Part shown: piece after piece, positions 25,373 through 38,431 of the stretch
Layout: every line of letters begins with the position of its first letter
How positions within the stretch are numbered: the stretch's first letter is position 1
Origin: Varroa destructor
Taxonomy: Eukaryota > Arthropoda > Arachnida > Mesostigmata > Varroidae
Length of the DNA: 64,000 bases
Direction of reading: 5' to 3'
NCBI RefSeq assembly: GCF_002443255.2
Contig: NW_019211456.1
Span: forward strand, 26,471,341 to 26,535,340
The notes under the pieces: model-generated
Told to the model about the DNA's origin: nothing
The model's input: the letters and a program-made list of their open reading frames with translations, nothing else
Database searches by the model: none
Position numbers and translations under genes: made by a program

Positions 25373-28300
25373 CAGCAATGCTAACTATTATATCTAAATA
25401 TATACCATTGAAGCTAGATCGAGAAATAGTGGTGATATTATAAATCATGTAAAATGAAATACTGGTGTATATAAAATGGGAAAAAAATACATCTATTCGC
25501 TAGGCGAAAAAAAAAACAGCATATACAAATGTGTTTTAATTTTGAGTAGATCAATACTGCCTTATATAAGCAGGTGAAGGCTATAAAGGGTATAGAACAT
25601 CTTAGTGTTTAGAACTCTGATCTGGTAATGACGGAGAGAAGTACCTAGAATTGGAATTCGTCCGTGAACTTCAGTGCCTCCCTCAATCTAGGGGCGAAGC
25701 GGCCGGGCTAGCGGTCAGCCCCGTCCTAAGTTAAGCGATGCATTAGGTTTAACTTGCATTTTGCCTATAATCATTTACTAGTCTTTATTTTAAGACTAAA
25801 GAAAAGTTTGTCTGTAAAAATTAAGTTATTTAGAATACAGTGGCAATGTAAGAGAAACCAGGACCAGTATCTAATCTCATTGGCACGATCCCAGCCTTCA
25901 TTGGTAGCTATACACTATACTCATGGCCACTGGGGTTGACGGAGAATAATTACAGGCTCGATGACCGAGTCCGTTTCCTTTTACACTCTAACCTAATAAA
26001 TATAATTATAAACTACATAAACATAACGCATGATCGATCTATTATTTCTCATAGAAGCCTAATTCAGAGACAGAATTTTTTACGCGCAAGTTACGTGTCG
26101 TTGGCAACAAGTGAAGAAAAGGAATGGACGAGATTACAAAAAACGATACTGCCACTAAATGGATGGTATTCAAAGGCTTCGCGGTTTGGGTCGTAAAATA
26201 TGTAATAAAAATAAAATAATAAACATGCTATATATAGCGGTAGCAGCTGTTTTGAAATTATTCATTTATGTAAAAACGAGAGAAAACCTTACTAAGAAAA
26301 ACAAATCGTTTCGTAGGATGTCACCAAAGACAGTTCTCTGTGTTTGCTGATATCTGTGTGAGGTATCAATTTGAAGGAAAACACTAGAGAAAGACCAAGG
26401 AAAATAGCCACTACGAAATATATATTCTGCCGAAAGTAGCAGGGATTCTATTGTTGAGCAATAGAGATTATCGAATCCACAGAATAGTATTAGCAGGCAT
26501 AGCATAAATGGGTTCGTGACGTCGAGTGACAAATGGTCGGACATAGCAATCCCAATCTACAAATCCCATGTCTACGCATAAATAATAGTAACGTAGGCCT
26601 TTTTTTATTAAATATTTTCAATTTACATTTGATTCTCTGCTTTTAGCCTCCAATAAGAGCTGCTATATATTCATTAATAGCTGGTCAGGCGTCATGGGTC
26701 AGAGATGTGGATCTATGATGCCTGTATCCCTTAATAAATGTAGGTTGGTCGTTTTGTTGTAATGGTTATCGCGACCGCCACTGCCATGCAATCGGTGTTC
26801 CTTTTCTGCAAACCATGAAGCTTGCTGGTGCTACCGCGCCGAACCGGACAGCAGGTCGCAGAAGCTTCCCGGCCTCAGCGGGCCCACGCCAGCGTTAGGT
26901 TGACGGAGAATATGCTGTTCTCGTTCCTGAGTGAACCATTTCTTTTCGATCTGCTTCTTTGAGAACATTCGAACAAGAGTACATGTAAATGATAACTTAC
27001 TGTACGACGAAAGCTTAAAATATAGAACTATTTAGGACCGCTGATCGAACCTATATAGAACTGATAAATAATCTGAGCGATAAAATAATGAGATAATTTT
27101 TACTAAGAACGACTTTTGTTGCAACGAACTGTGTTTCGCATATTGAATTACTATGATCATGTATTACATGAGCACTCTGGAGGCCATCCAATGGTCGTCC
27201 ATTCCAGGCCCTGTACAAAGCTACCTGGAATGGACTGCTAGCCTGATACGGATATCAAAAAGACTTTAGGATTCAACCCATGTGCTAATGCATGGGTCAT
27301 CGTAAACTGAGGCATCCAGCCAAACTATTGCCCTCGACAACGCGCCATATGCAACTGCTCTTGAAAGCTTTGGCACAGCGCACCGTTCAGACTGAGCAGT
27401 TTTGCTGACATATACGATACCATCTGAATAGTCACTCTTTGGATTCTAACTTTGATCAATGACTGACTCTTTTATGTAAAATTCCTGGTTATTTATAGAG
27501 CCCACCGCTGCTCCTATATAAATACATTGTGACGAAAGAAAGATTCGTATTTTCTTGCAAATTAATACATTTTCGTTGATTTTTTTTTGATAGAGGAATC
27601 TTTGTGCTTCAATAGAATTTCTCACCAGTAAGTCAACATAGCTCAGATGAAATAAACATTGTCATCATTAACTGTCCCGGAGACAGCGTTCGGACGTATC
27701 TATAACACATATACAACAACAAGCAGCAAATAAGAGTAATGAATATATTCTTATCGGGACGTTCCTTATGAAGTAGCCTTGCTTCTTATATAGATGCATC
27801 CACGAGCCTAGCTGTTATTACGTTTGCCTTCTTATATTCTATGTTTATACCAGTTCAATTTAAGCTAAGGGGAAAAATTAATAAGCTGTGAATTTTTATC
27901 AAAACAAGGACCATCGCATCGCGCCTAAAGATGTAGCTTCGCCTTTATTTGCAATGATAAACTGGATTCAAGTCCCCTGTACGTACGGGTAATAAAACTG
28001 AGCCAGCTTTTAATCAGTGAGTTTTGAAGAAATCTTATTTTCGAAACAGTGAGGTATACCCATTAAAATTTGCTTGACTGCTCATAAACTTGTTTACGTT
28101 CATGGTTTTATGTAGAAGCTTATGAAGTCTGAGCATAATATTATCTACACTAAAACCGCCTATTCATCCGTTTCATAATGTTCGGAAGAGATGAGCGTCC
28201 TTTGATGATACATATGCACGCTACATGTTCTATATTGGCTTATTAATATTTGGGTGACACGAGTTGCCTACAGACACTTAGTAGAACCTGGTTTCCATTG

Positions 28301-28819
28301 GAATATCTGATATTTGAATTAAATATGTAAACGAATTTTCATTTTAGAGTTTAGAAAGGGGAGTAAAAATGCGCAAGATTTATTCAGAGTCATAAAGTTT
28401 CGAAGAGCATCCATAGCCTTGCTGTATATGGCGGTTGTAAGGTTGCCTCCCTACCCTTTAAAGCGCCCGTTCCGTTAGACTCTCCCATGGTTCGTTGGCA
28501 TCTTCATATTGAGGGGCTTCAGGCCTAGAGATAAATACGAGAATATTGTTTCTGTTGACTGAATCAGCCCCAAAATAAAACACACTTCTACATTCTGATT
28601 AAGTTATCTTTTCCTGACATGTGAGATAGAGAAAGATTGCAGCTTTCCTAACTATAAATATATGTATATATACATATATATATATGGCGAGTACGATTTT
28701 CTTTATTATAGCTTATTTTTGAAAAGACATTATGGTTTTTGTGCGTGCCCTTTGACTGACGACAGAGTGGTGGAAATACAATAGTTGTACATGTTAGATA
28801 ACCAATTGCTGTAGCATGC
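25373..28819. other. intergenic region with GC-richer patches
   Basis: GC-richer patches lie at about 25640-25740 and 26770-26900. The first has an open + frame (GEKYLELEFVREL then a stop) without an acceptor; the second has short frames on both strands. Neither is assignable. A perfect hairpin lies at 27197-27235. Confidence 0.4.
27197..27235. repeat. perfect 12-bp hairpin
   Basis: GTCCATTCCAGG and CCTGGAATGGAC are perfect inverted repeats around a 15-bp spacer. The unit is GC-richer than its surroundings. It may be a remnant of a transposon end or an RNA hairpin; no target-site duplication is obvious. Confidence 0.75.
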
Positions 28820-29056
28820 ATGTGGAAAATGGCCAGGAAAAGGATATCAGAGGAAAATACTTTTGCTTATGTTATTATCAGAAGTAGCCGGTGGCGTACA
28901 AATCATCAGACTGTTCGGAAAGGACGTTCGGACAGAATAGTAATGTCTAGACATTTACAGCTCGATTTTTTAGACGCAAAGGCCTTCTACCCTCGCACAG
29001 CTGCTGCAACATTCGTATCTTTCGCAGCGTCGTGGGTGTTGCCGATGCTGGCGTGA
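28820..29056 (+). CDS. candidate 78-codon ORF, unknown
   Basis: The ATG at 28820 opens a frame ending TGA at 29054-29056. The second half is GC-richer and Ala-rich (TAAATFVSFAASW). The dispersed repeat copy B begins 39 bp downstream, so the whole patch may be an interspersed element rather than a host gene. No family is recognised. Confidence 0.2.
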   Translation: MWKMARKRISEENTFAYVIIRSSRWRTNHQTVRKGRSDRIVMSRHLQLDFLDAKAFYPRTAAATFVSFAASWVLPMLA

Positions 29057-29094
29057 TTTTCTAGGGAAAAGCTGAAAGGCTCGCATGAGACCAA

Positions 29095-29149
29095 GGTCTG
29101 ATGGAATGCCTAACGACGATACCGCGCCTAAAACCCGAAGTATAGAGGT
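29095..29149 (+). repeat. dispersed repeat, copy B
   Basis: It matches 8105-8159 at about 39 of 55 positions without gaps. In one + frame both copies read x-MECLT-x-x-P, which hints that the shared segment may once have been coding. Outside these 55 bp the two loci diverge. Confidence 0.55.
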
Positions 29150-30900
29150 AGGTATGCTAAGTGTGGAAATTCGGTCAAAATACACAACATTGAGGCTAAA
29201 ACTACAGGCGACCATACACTTATTTGTTTCTTATTTTTATTTTGCACGGTAAGGCTCAACGTATAGCTTTAATGTTACTAGAAAATTCTACGTTGAAAGA
29301 TCAGCAAACTAACAAAAGCGGAGCTGAATAATAGCTCCTCATAGGAATGGTAATTTTGATTATCACAGCACCTGCAATAATTTAAAATAACTTGCGAACA
29401 TATGTATATTATAGTACTTCCATCTCATAAACGTACAACTTTTTACTCAATTAGGTTTTCTCAATTAGGTCACAAGTCATGTTCAAAGAGATTGATCCAC
29501 AGCGGTTCTTGGGGTTACTACGTCGGTATGTTCAAAGGACGGGCTTATGTTTATTGCGAAGAAAAAGGACCAACTATTAGTTAAGTTGACTGAAATTCAA
29601 TTGACTTTTATGGGCCAATTTTATGATTGCCCAACATTTCTGAATTGTGTCAGCTATATTTATGAAAGTTGACTGACTATTATCAGAATTCACTAAAGAG
29701 AGGTACTGGCTATAGATTTCTCGTTCGTATCATAATTAGGACTCATCTGAGTATATGGATTTATCACAACGGATATTCGTGATATGTGTTAAAAGTGTAT
29801 TCCGGACAATGGAATCGATACTGCATCTGACAAACTAGTCGGACCTGCATAGTGTACTACACCTCAAAATCACAAATTTCTGTGAACCACTCTAACACAA
29901 AAACAATTTAGGACATAGGAAAAAAATCGTAAACTTTGTCGTAAACCTCACCTTTACAACAGCGTCGAAAATCTGCCCAAAAAAAACAAGACGATATTTT
30001 TCTACGTGTTAAGATTGTATCGGAGAAGGTCTTATCTGTACAAAATATCCACATATTTACCCTCAAACGACAAACTTATTTCATATGTCCGTTTGTCTTA
30101 CTATAAGTGAATGAATTTGTTCACACAAGCACACTTATCGTGATTTAAATTATGGATTTTTTTGCCTTTTGGCCTAAATCCGAGGTTTAGCTGTCCAAGT
30201 CACCGGCATATAGGTTTTGTACGACAAAGGCTAACCTCTACGGTACCAGAGTAATTCTCTGATAAGCATTGCCTAATCCCCTGTTTGTTATTATTGGCGC
30301 ATAATTGTAAACATGCATAGCTTTGAAGATCAGCGGTTCCGTGCTTGCTGGGTAACACCGAGATACATTGAGGTTTTTTCAACAAAACTTTTGTTTGTGG
30401 ACTACTAAGGCTTCGAGATAACATTTTAGACCCAGCTGTTCTGAGAATGTTGGGTTTCGACCGAAATTTTTCTCCTGGCCCGAAGAGATGCTCCTTTTAT
30501 TTAAGTTATCTCAGCATATCGTACTTTTGTTTATCCTACAATTTTAAAAGTAACTCTAACAATTTTGGCTTAGCTTGGCGACATGTGTAGCAAAAATCGG
30601 GCGCAACATAAAACAAACATTTTCTGGTAAACGATTGGACTGTGCGTTTACAGATCCTGAAACCCAACATTAATTAATAATATTGAAAAAAAAAGCATTT
30701 ATTTACAGGACTTACACTCATATTAATTTTATTTTTAATTAAGCCTAATTTGTTGTCTATATCATAGAAAATTTTCTAACACAACCGATTTTCCTTTGAA
30801 AAGTTTGGTTGGTCCGTCTGCTACAAGACTCCATTTGTCTATGGTTGGTGGCAACCCATTCACATTGAAAATACAACCTTATGATGCTATTTTATCATAA

Positions 30901-30943
30901 AGTAAGAGTAATATATATAGTAAGAGTAATATAATATATATAG
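30901..30943. repeat. short tandem duplication in an AT tract
   Basis: AGTAAGAGTAATATATAT is present twice in a row, the second copy ending in an extended TA tract. Confidence 0.75.
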
Positions 30944-31985
30944 AAAAGAAGTTTACGAAATATTAAATATAATTGTATAGTATAGTTGTCATAGAGTAGT
31001 GGTTATTTCGTAACCTCATCACCTAAACATCGAAATATCTCATTATATTATGCTATAAAATTCTATTATATCCTATCGTGTTTCGTTCCTCTTACCAGGC
31101 TTCCGTTCATTTATCATTCTCCTTGTGACACAATCTTTGAGGGCACAGGAGGTACAGACTGCTCCCTTATCCTCTAAGAGGTAGGTCAGCATTGAGGTGA
31201 AAAAAGCACTAACGCATATACATTTTTCGACTCTTTTAGATTATGCCATACGGTATGCGCTATGCAGAAACATACCAGTGAGGCAAATTGATGATCAAGC
31301 CTCTCATAAGCCGGCACTTCTGGCTATATCTTTTACTTGTCTGCTATCGCATATTTTGTGGTAGATAACAGTCCTACTCAGAGGCGGTATGCAGCCCAAC
31401 GCTGATATGGGAGAAATACGGTCCGTGATATAATACAGGGCAGTAGGTGAAACGAGGAAAAGCAAAGCAAGCTAGAGCAGTAATTTTGCTGGTGTGTACA
31501 TGTTTTGTTAGTTATACACAAGGAGTTGCGGTCGGCGTCGGCGGTGAACTGTCGCTGCAGCCCACACAGACTTACTAACGCTCTAATTCGCTGGATCAGC
31601 TTAATGTATCGAAAAGATCGTGTCATCTTATGCGTCCTGTTTCTACTATTCAGTGTCCGATGACACTGGACGGAAGCAGTCAGTGGGTACGGGGCAGGAC
31701 GCCCTGAACAGATCACTGAAAATGAAACGATGAAATAGATGGTTTGACAGGCGAAGCGCAAGGCAATTCCCGACGCTTAGTGGCAGGACAGCAGGAAGTA
31801 TACACTTAAGAATACAGTAACATCGGATAATCGAGTCAATGATGGGTTTGTACTGCGGGAGAATAATTCACGTCGTAGAACAGAATGCGAGGAAAAGGCC
31901 GACTATGCTTATCTGCATACAAGCATCGACATAAATTAATATCAATGCTTTACTGTTGTATTTAAAGAGCGACATTCTGTTTATG

Positions 31986-32002
31986 AAAAAAAAAAAAAAA
32001 AA
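31986..32002. repeat. A17 homopolymer
   Basis: An uninterrupted A run of 17 bases. It could be the tail of an old retroposed sequence, but no retroelement body is recognisable next to it. Confidence 0.85.
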
Positions 32003-32849
32003 CACAATCATAATATGGATGCTGTAACTATTGCGAGTAGCTATAATTGTACTGTATGTATTACAGTGGTTTGTCGGCAAATGCAATCGATTTGAGCTTT
32101 TCTAAATGTTTCCGCTAATATGCCGTTAACTTCTTGTGTTGGCAGTAAAACTCCTCTCAATAAGTTTGTGTTGCAGTTACTACTGCTTCGAGCTGTATTT
32201 GATAGGCGAATAAATAGGCGGAAAGTTTTCCAAGTATCGGATGCCTCACGCTCAATTCGAGGATTAATTTTTGTAATCTGGCTTATAAGGCTGGTATTGA
32301 AAGGGTTGGTTCCGATGGTCAATTTCCCGATTCCGGGATCGGCATATTCGTCGTAACACTAAAGCTATTGTTAATGGAGGCCGAGGCTAGACGCATTAAC
32401 TGTTCCGTTTGTCCAGTTACCTGTACATCGTATCATGACTATTGTCTATAGTTCTTGATACGGAAGTTAATAGATAGTTAAATGTTGACCTAGGATATTT
32501 AGAAAAGTCGAATCGGTTTTAGTTTTTCATTGCCGGAACACCGTTTTCATTTGGCCCAAGCAGACCATCTATTTCGCTGTTGTGGTTTTGCAGCTTGACA
32601 GACACAGAAACAACGTAGCTGTATACTTCTCAACGTGTACAAATAAGAGAGATTCGCATTGTAAGTAAGTGTATCGATATTTGAAGGGATCGAGAGGCTC
32701 CGTATGATAAGGTCGAACTAGGCCTAGTGTTAAGCGGCTTTCCTTGCCGTGGCTTAATGGCTTATTGCTGGATTACTGACTTTCGACGAAGAACCGTTCC
32801 CGATGAATTATCATAATACGTCTCAACCAAGTAGTTTTGAGGGAGATGA

Positions 32850-33431
32850 TTGGCAAGCTCTGATCGGTATCGAAATAACGGCATAATTAGTTTAGAGCTG
32901 TACAGGAAGACTCCAGAAGAACTGTGGCCTGATGCTTATTTCTTTGACGAAACCGAAGTTCATGACAACGCTGTTGAATGCAAGCAGCATCCAAAATGTC
33001 GATTAAGAAAGGCAAGTCAATATTATAAAACTTATTTCGGCCACGGCCACATAAATAACACGACTTTTGTCAAATGGTCTTACTCAGGCAGCGAAAAATG
33101 CACCCTTATGAAGACAGTTTTTCGTTCTACAGCTCACTTGTCCACGACGACTGAAATCAATCAAGGTCAAGTTGCTCGGCTACGCCCGGTATTGGCCGGA
33201 TATTTTATATATACGGCCAATAAACCCGGCCGGATGGATATATTGGCCGGAAACTTCAGGTTTCTTAGATACGATACTCTGTTTAAGCGATGCTTTTTTA
33301 ACATACGTAAAAATGGCATTTCTAGCCTTCATGGACAATTCTTTATTCAGTCGAGCAAAAATAACAGCTTTAGAGGACTGTTAAAAATAACTTTTTGGCT
33401 ATGTATGGCCAGTGTTAACGCCAACGTGTAA
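32850..33431 (+). CDS. longest open frame in the window, unknown protein or exon
   Basis: The frame opens after a TGA at 32847-32849 and runs 193 codons, longer than expected by chance in DNA of this composition. The first Met is about 87 codons in, so if it is real it is probably an exon. The first 55 residues look most protein-like (TPEELWPDAYFFDETEVHDN, then a CxxxxxxC pair). An AAG|GCAAGT site at 33011/33012 matches the rare GC-AG donor consensus and would end an exon there. The second half contains short direct and inverted copies of ATTGGCCGG (33190-33251), which look like non-coding repeat sequence. The family is not recognised. Confidence 0.3.
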   Translation: MASSDRYRNNGIISLELYRKTPEELWPDAYFFDETEVHDNAVECKQHPKCRLRKASQYYKTYFGHGHINNTTFVKWSYSGSEKCTLMKTVFRSTAHLSTTTEINQGQVARLRPVLAGYFIYTANKPGRMDILAGNFRFLRYDTLFKRCFFNIRKNGISSLHGQFFIQSSKNNSFRGLLKITFWLCMASVNANV

Positions 33432-36400
33432 ACCAGTTCTTAGAAAACCTGTTCTCATCATCATCTTAAATCAATATAGAATGGTCTAAATCTATCTGTG
33501 GAATGTTTCATCCTATTTCGATCCCTTATATATGTTCATCTGATACATTTACACGCTTTTTGCGTATGCGGAACCACATTCTATTACACTGCCTCTAGCA
33601 CTGATAATCTCTAATAGGTCATTAAAGATTCCCGCGTACTGCTTCAGTTGAGCAAGTTCTATATAGGGTATGGTCACATGTTACATACTCAGTCGATCCG
33701 CCAAGCTTTCATTTAGAAGCCAGCTTTACCCAGAACAATCGCAATCAATACGCCGACGTCGTGGTTATCGATAATTTAGCGATTTTCGTGCGCCTACCTC
33801 CCGCGTACAATTTTGACTGGCGCGCTAGGCTCCGATAATAGGCCTTTGCCTGTCTGCGTTGATTACTTGTCTTTGACAGGTTGTTGCTGACCTATTTTAA
33901 CTTAGCTATTGTTTCTCGATAAAAAGAAAGGCTGACTTGTTTTTAAAAGGACAGCAGCAATCATGTGGCTGTAAAGCATTTACAGCAGAAACACCCCCAA
34001 CTCAATAATATTATAGATTGGGGTATTTAAGGATTGCGTGTCATTACTATTTAACTGATTCACTAACTACAACTATGGAATGTCCACAAACATATCAGTC
34101 AGAGGTAACTTCGTTTGCTCAAACTAACGACATAGACTTCTAACTAAGTAGATTAATTTTTTTGTAAAATGCGTCCATTTGTATGATTCATTTCCTTGCC
34201 CTTCAACCAGTCATAATTTAACGCTACACTTTCAACATCCTGTAATCAGCGTTGTGCGTCTCGCGAAGGCTGGTAATGTGAATGGAAGCAAAGGTTCAGG
34301 TAAAGATGAGGGAAAAAAACATTTCATTGGAGGATGTTAAATGAAGAAATGTTAGGTTAAAAAATAGTAACTTCGCTCGCAGGCAGCGGTTCCGCGGATA
34401 TCACATGTAAGATAACAACGCAATCTGATCTTTCACGTCGTAATCGTCCCTTAGTGTGGGGCACTTGTACCATCAGTACCTGCGCCTTACCGAGTCAGCT
34501 TGCAAGCAAATATTTCTACTTATTTTATGCCTAATCAGTATTCACCCGCTACCCCCTACACCTCCCCCCACCACAGTGTCTCACAGTTTACTAGAATCGT
34601 CTCCGGCAGAGTCTTTGCTCAAATATCTAGTTTTAGCTACCGCCGAAAGATGTCTCGGGCCACAAAATTCTTAGAAACTCCAAGTGCATGGGCTGATAAG
34701 CTTCTACAAATCCCATTAACTTCTGATGGGTTTAAGTGTTCATCATCGTGAATGGTAACACGACTAGGAATCTTTCCTGTGGATTGTCCCGGAGGGGATT
34801 TCTACATCGAATAAGTCCTAGCTCGAGCTTGACAACGAGTTGCTATTGTATTTGTATGACTGTGTATGTATGACCTCTCAGCATGACCTGTGGAAATTCA
34901 CGAATAAGATTTTCTATTTGAGCCATGAACATATGTCCAAAGCTCGTAGTTAATGTAATCATTACGTGTCGATCATTCGAGCCCGTATCCAGCAGATAGT
35001 TAGGATTTACTTGAACTAAGCTAACGACAAGTTTTTATTTGAGGGTTATTCGAGAATACAAAGCAAGCATAGTGATTTAACAAGTACGACTTAATATGAT
35101 AGAGCCTATTTAAGGTCGGCTTCTAAAGACGAACTATTTAATCGTAGCTGCCGGTCAATTACCATTTATGCCGAGTGATCATTAAGTATGATAATTATAG
35201 CAGATCTGTTAATCTATAAAGAATAGAATTTGTCATACGAAGCTTAAATGTTCCCCAAAGTTAAGCTAGAGTTAGGCTTGTTGAGTTAAACATGAGCTTG
35301 ATATCAAAAACAGCTGACGGAGCGGATGCCGGCGTGTCTTCAGGTTAGAAACAAAGATATATAGAAGATTTTCGTTCATTTTATTACAACTTAGTAGAGT
35401 CATATTTTGCACCGTAAACGCCTAAACACTTTAAAGGTTCTCTTCTTTGAACTCGAAATCTACGTTATCCCAAAAGCGAAGCGTAAGAGCCTTGATTATC
35501 CTGTTCAATACTGAGATACCAGTCATCTTATCCGGTTCTTAATATGTTGTCCTTTTTGTAGTGAAGTGGCACCTGTTTCCGTAATGAACAAAGGGACACG
35601 AAAGGTTTAGGGCGTGATCAGTCATGCTCGTCGTCAGCAATCACCGACGAATGACCACTCTAAGGATAAGTCTACGGTTGTTGGTTTGCGACCAAGTGAA
35701 CGCGTTCAGTAAACATAATTGTTGCATAGGGCACAGCTAATTCCGCTCCAAAAACAAATCCTTTGTTTGCTCAGAGGTGACTGTTTGTTGTTTGAATTAT
35801 GAAAACGAATATTAAATAGATTTATACGGTCAGAACAAAAAGTGTAACTAGAAAAAAAGTACTATTTGACAGTACTTGTCAGGTAAAAAGTCATACTTAC
35901 TCTGAGCCTTATAAGAAGACACCTCTTTGAATGCTAGAGCCTTGATTCGGTCAATAGCATCCAATTTTCGACAATCTCACAACTCCGCATCCAAATCGGG
36001 TTCGGGTTAGCCAACGGTTAATTAGGCTAGGGAACGGCTAACAAGGAATTCACCTATCGCACGTTTTTTGGCTTGAAAATCAGTGATTGTCTCGTGGTGG
36101 TCAAATTAACTATGCGATTCAACCGTTATCGTACGATAGTCGCTGTTGAGAAAACAGACGCTGTCAAACTTGCCAACTGTCCTCGGCCCGAACGTTTTCT
36201 TACAGCTGCGCCTGCAAAGTTCACTAGGCGTATTCGAAAAGCATCCCGCAAGCTCTCTTGAAGCGATTCCGTATGGGTTCAGACGTTTTGTTTGTTTTCA
36301 ATGCCTCTAGCTAGTTTTATTGTATGAATAAGTGTTCGAGATCACCTCCTCGGTATCATTAAGGACTAGCCCCACTAGAACGTCTAATCGGGATGGGTCT

Positions 36401-37315
36401 TATCTGTGATTTTCCTAACAAACCCACGAAACGATGTGACTAAGATTTGCTGTGGTAACCATTTGTCAATTAGCATTGTTTCAGCTAGCAATAACCGCAG
36501 TAACTTGCTTGTGGCTAGCGTAGGAACGCAGTTAAAGGGATCCATATATGTAATATAAACGGCACTGCTTCCATACGCGTACGGCCGAGGCTCGTTTTCG
36601 GCCGCTTGCCCCCCATTCGCGACGGGATAGGTTAGGATACCACCTGCGACCAGTCCAGTTTCCTTATTTTCAGATATATATATCGCTGTTCAAGAAAGAA
36701 TAGACAATGAGACAGGGGAGATAATGCCGTAGCGTGCTACTACGCTATCACTAGGCCTCATTAGTGCGTTCAGTTTATCACCGCTGTTTATTTCGTGTAC
36801 GAGAATCGTCGGCGTACGCTTGTTCAGCGTCTGCTGTCGACCGTACCGTACATGCAAGGTCACTATTGAATTTGTCTCATAGTATATCATTAGCTATGTA
36901 GAGTGTCTGCACAAGAAAGTAACTTTAGTATGGTTGTTAAATGCGATATAATTATCGAATAGTTTGCTTAGGACTCTATGTTCACATTATAGCTGCGACA
37001 TATATATAGTATCATTCGTTTATACTTAACCCACTCTAAAAAAGAAACGTCAACGTACATTAAATCTTAAAAACGAAAAAGCATCTAGGACAAGCATACA
37101 AGGACAACGAAGAAACTAGCGGGGAAGCAAGGTGGCGTACATTTTTTTTGTCCCGAACGATCCATGTATAATCTAAACAAGCTAACAGAATCTATAACGT
37201 CAGTACGTTAAATCTTCGTTACCTCCATTTCCTTATAGATTCGTTAGAGACTCGGCAAACCAGCTAAATGTCTATTTCATTATAGTCTCAGGCCCGAGTC
37301 CCAACGCAGCCAAAG

Positions 37316-37362
37316 CGAGAAGATGACCTATCATTTAACAGAACGAATAGGCCATCTTCTCG
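37316..37362. repeat. 16-bp hairpin with extended imperfect arms
   Basis: CGAGAAGATGACCTAT and ATAGGCCATCTTCTCG pair with one mismatch across a 15-bp spacer. Weaker pairing continues outward (GCAGCC against GCTGCTGC), giving a stem of about 25 bp. The size is compatible with a small hairpin RNA precursor or a transposon remnant; neither is shown. Confidence 0.65.
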
Positions 37363-37448
37363 GACGCTGCTGCAAACAACCTAGCTATGAGTACAGTAAC
37401 TATTTGTTTGTATAAATTAACGGGCTTGTGTACTATAATAATTTTAAT

Positions 37449-37467
37449 TAATAATAATAATAATAAT
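37449..37467. repeat. (AAT)n microsatellite
   Basis: About six AAT units in an AT-rich context. Confidence 0.85.
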
Positions 37468-38431
37468 TACAGTTTCTAAATTGATACCGAAATGTCCGAT
37501 CGCGCTAATCATAAAATAGGCAAACAGCTTATGTTTTTATCCTAAACTCGACACTTTAATCATATACGTTTTGCTAAACAAAGCAAATAAGTGATCAAAC
37601 CGAAAAAGAAACGTGTTTTTGCGTTTAATGCAAAATATGTGAAAACACACTTTACGGTCACAATGTTCTCTGTAAGTCCTTTCATCACAAGTTGGATTTA
37701 GGCCAGCAACAAGACGCTGTCAGCGATTCAGTTATCGAAACTTTAGGAGCGATAACGAACTCAAAAGAGGGGAAACACCCAGACGGTAGATGCATATCGC
37801 CCAAAATTTCGATACAAACCGAGATACATTAGCACGCAGACGCCCGCATTCACACATTTGAAACAATGGCCAATCAACAAACAAAAGTCCGTCGAGCTGC
37901 AGAAATAGTGATAGAATAGGGACAGCAACTACGCGCGTAATAAATTCGTGGTTAATAAGGCGTACGTGACTGTGTATGCTTGCATTTGTCTGGGTCTCTC
38001 TGTCTATGAGATAAGTATTTGCCTGTGCTCGCCCTCGCACAAACATCGAGGATTTTGGCCGTCTATTTCTCGTATTGTCGTTATGTGTAAAGAGGCTTAT
38101 GATTGAAGGTCGCGATTCTGTACGACAGTGTTTCCTCGTCTTGAAGACCCCCACGTTCCAGAAAGCAAGTTCACCTTATCCACCTCTTTGTGGGTAAGAA
38201 ACCCATTCTCGTGTGTTTCCAAGCAACCGCTTCGCGCTACTGCTCCTTTTTGTCTCTTCTCCACCTCTGCTAATTTTATGTACGCCAATATCTAAGCTTC
38301 CAATGTGTAGGCCTTAGCTCGAGGGTCCTGCCAAACGTTTTGAATAAGCCACTAGCCAACAATGATATACGCTAGCTCCCTCCAATCGTAGCGAACGAAA
38401 GTTATGATTTCTCACTCAATCTAACCAGTTT

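Larger units (their letters stand above)
29150..32849. other. AT-rich region with unassigned open frames
   Basis: The largest open frame here, on the - strand at 31378-31761 (127 codons), begins at TTG. Its N-terminal end is hydrophobic, but no Met start or splice acceptor was found. A - strand frame at 32041-32340 opens after an acceptor-like ctttag and starts GC-rich (CYDEYADPGIGKL). I cannot assign either. Confidence 0.35.
33432..38431. other. gene-poor region
   Basis: Open frames of 60-140 codons occur on both strands, including 37732-38154 on the - strand, which begins at a non-ATG codon. Splice signals and family motifs were not found. A (AAT)n microsatellite lies at about 37449-37467 and a hairpin at 37316-37362. 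Confidence 0.4.

Noticed and set aside
26266..26544. 92-codon minus-strand ORF with ATG and hydrophobic start
   Set aside because: It is AT-rich like the background, the only donor-like site is near the end, and no homologous pattern is seen.
27330..27420. Mariner-like motif on the + strand (LDNAPYATALESF)
   Set aside because: DNAP followed by Ala and Phe recalls the second catalytic block of mariner transposases, but the expected HPPYSPDLAP block is absent downstream and four to five matching residues can occur by chance.
31378..31761. 127-codon minus-strand frame with a hydrophobic N-terminus and several Cys
   Set aside because: It begins at TTG, has no Met start in the hydrophobic part and no acceptor I trust. 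A secreted peptide precursor was considered but is unsupported.
37732..38154. 140-codon minus-strand frame
   Set aside because: It starts at a non-ATG codon, has erratic composition and no domain, and is not clearly beyond chance.
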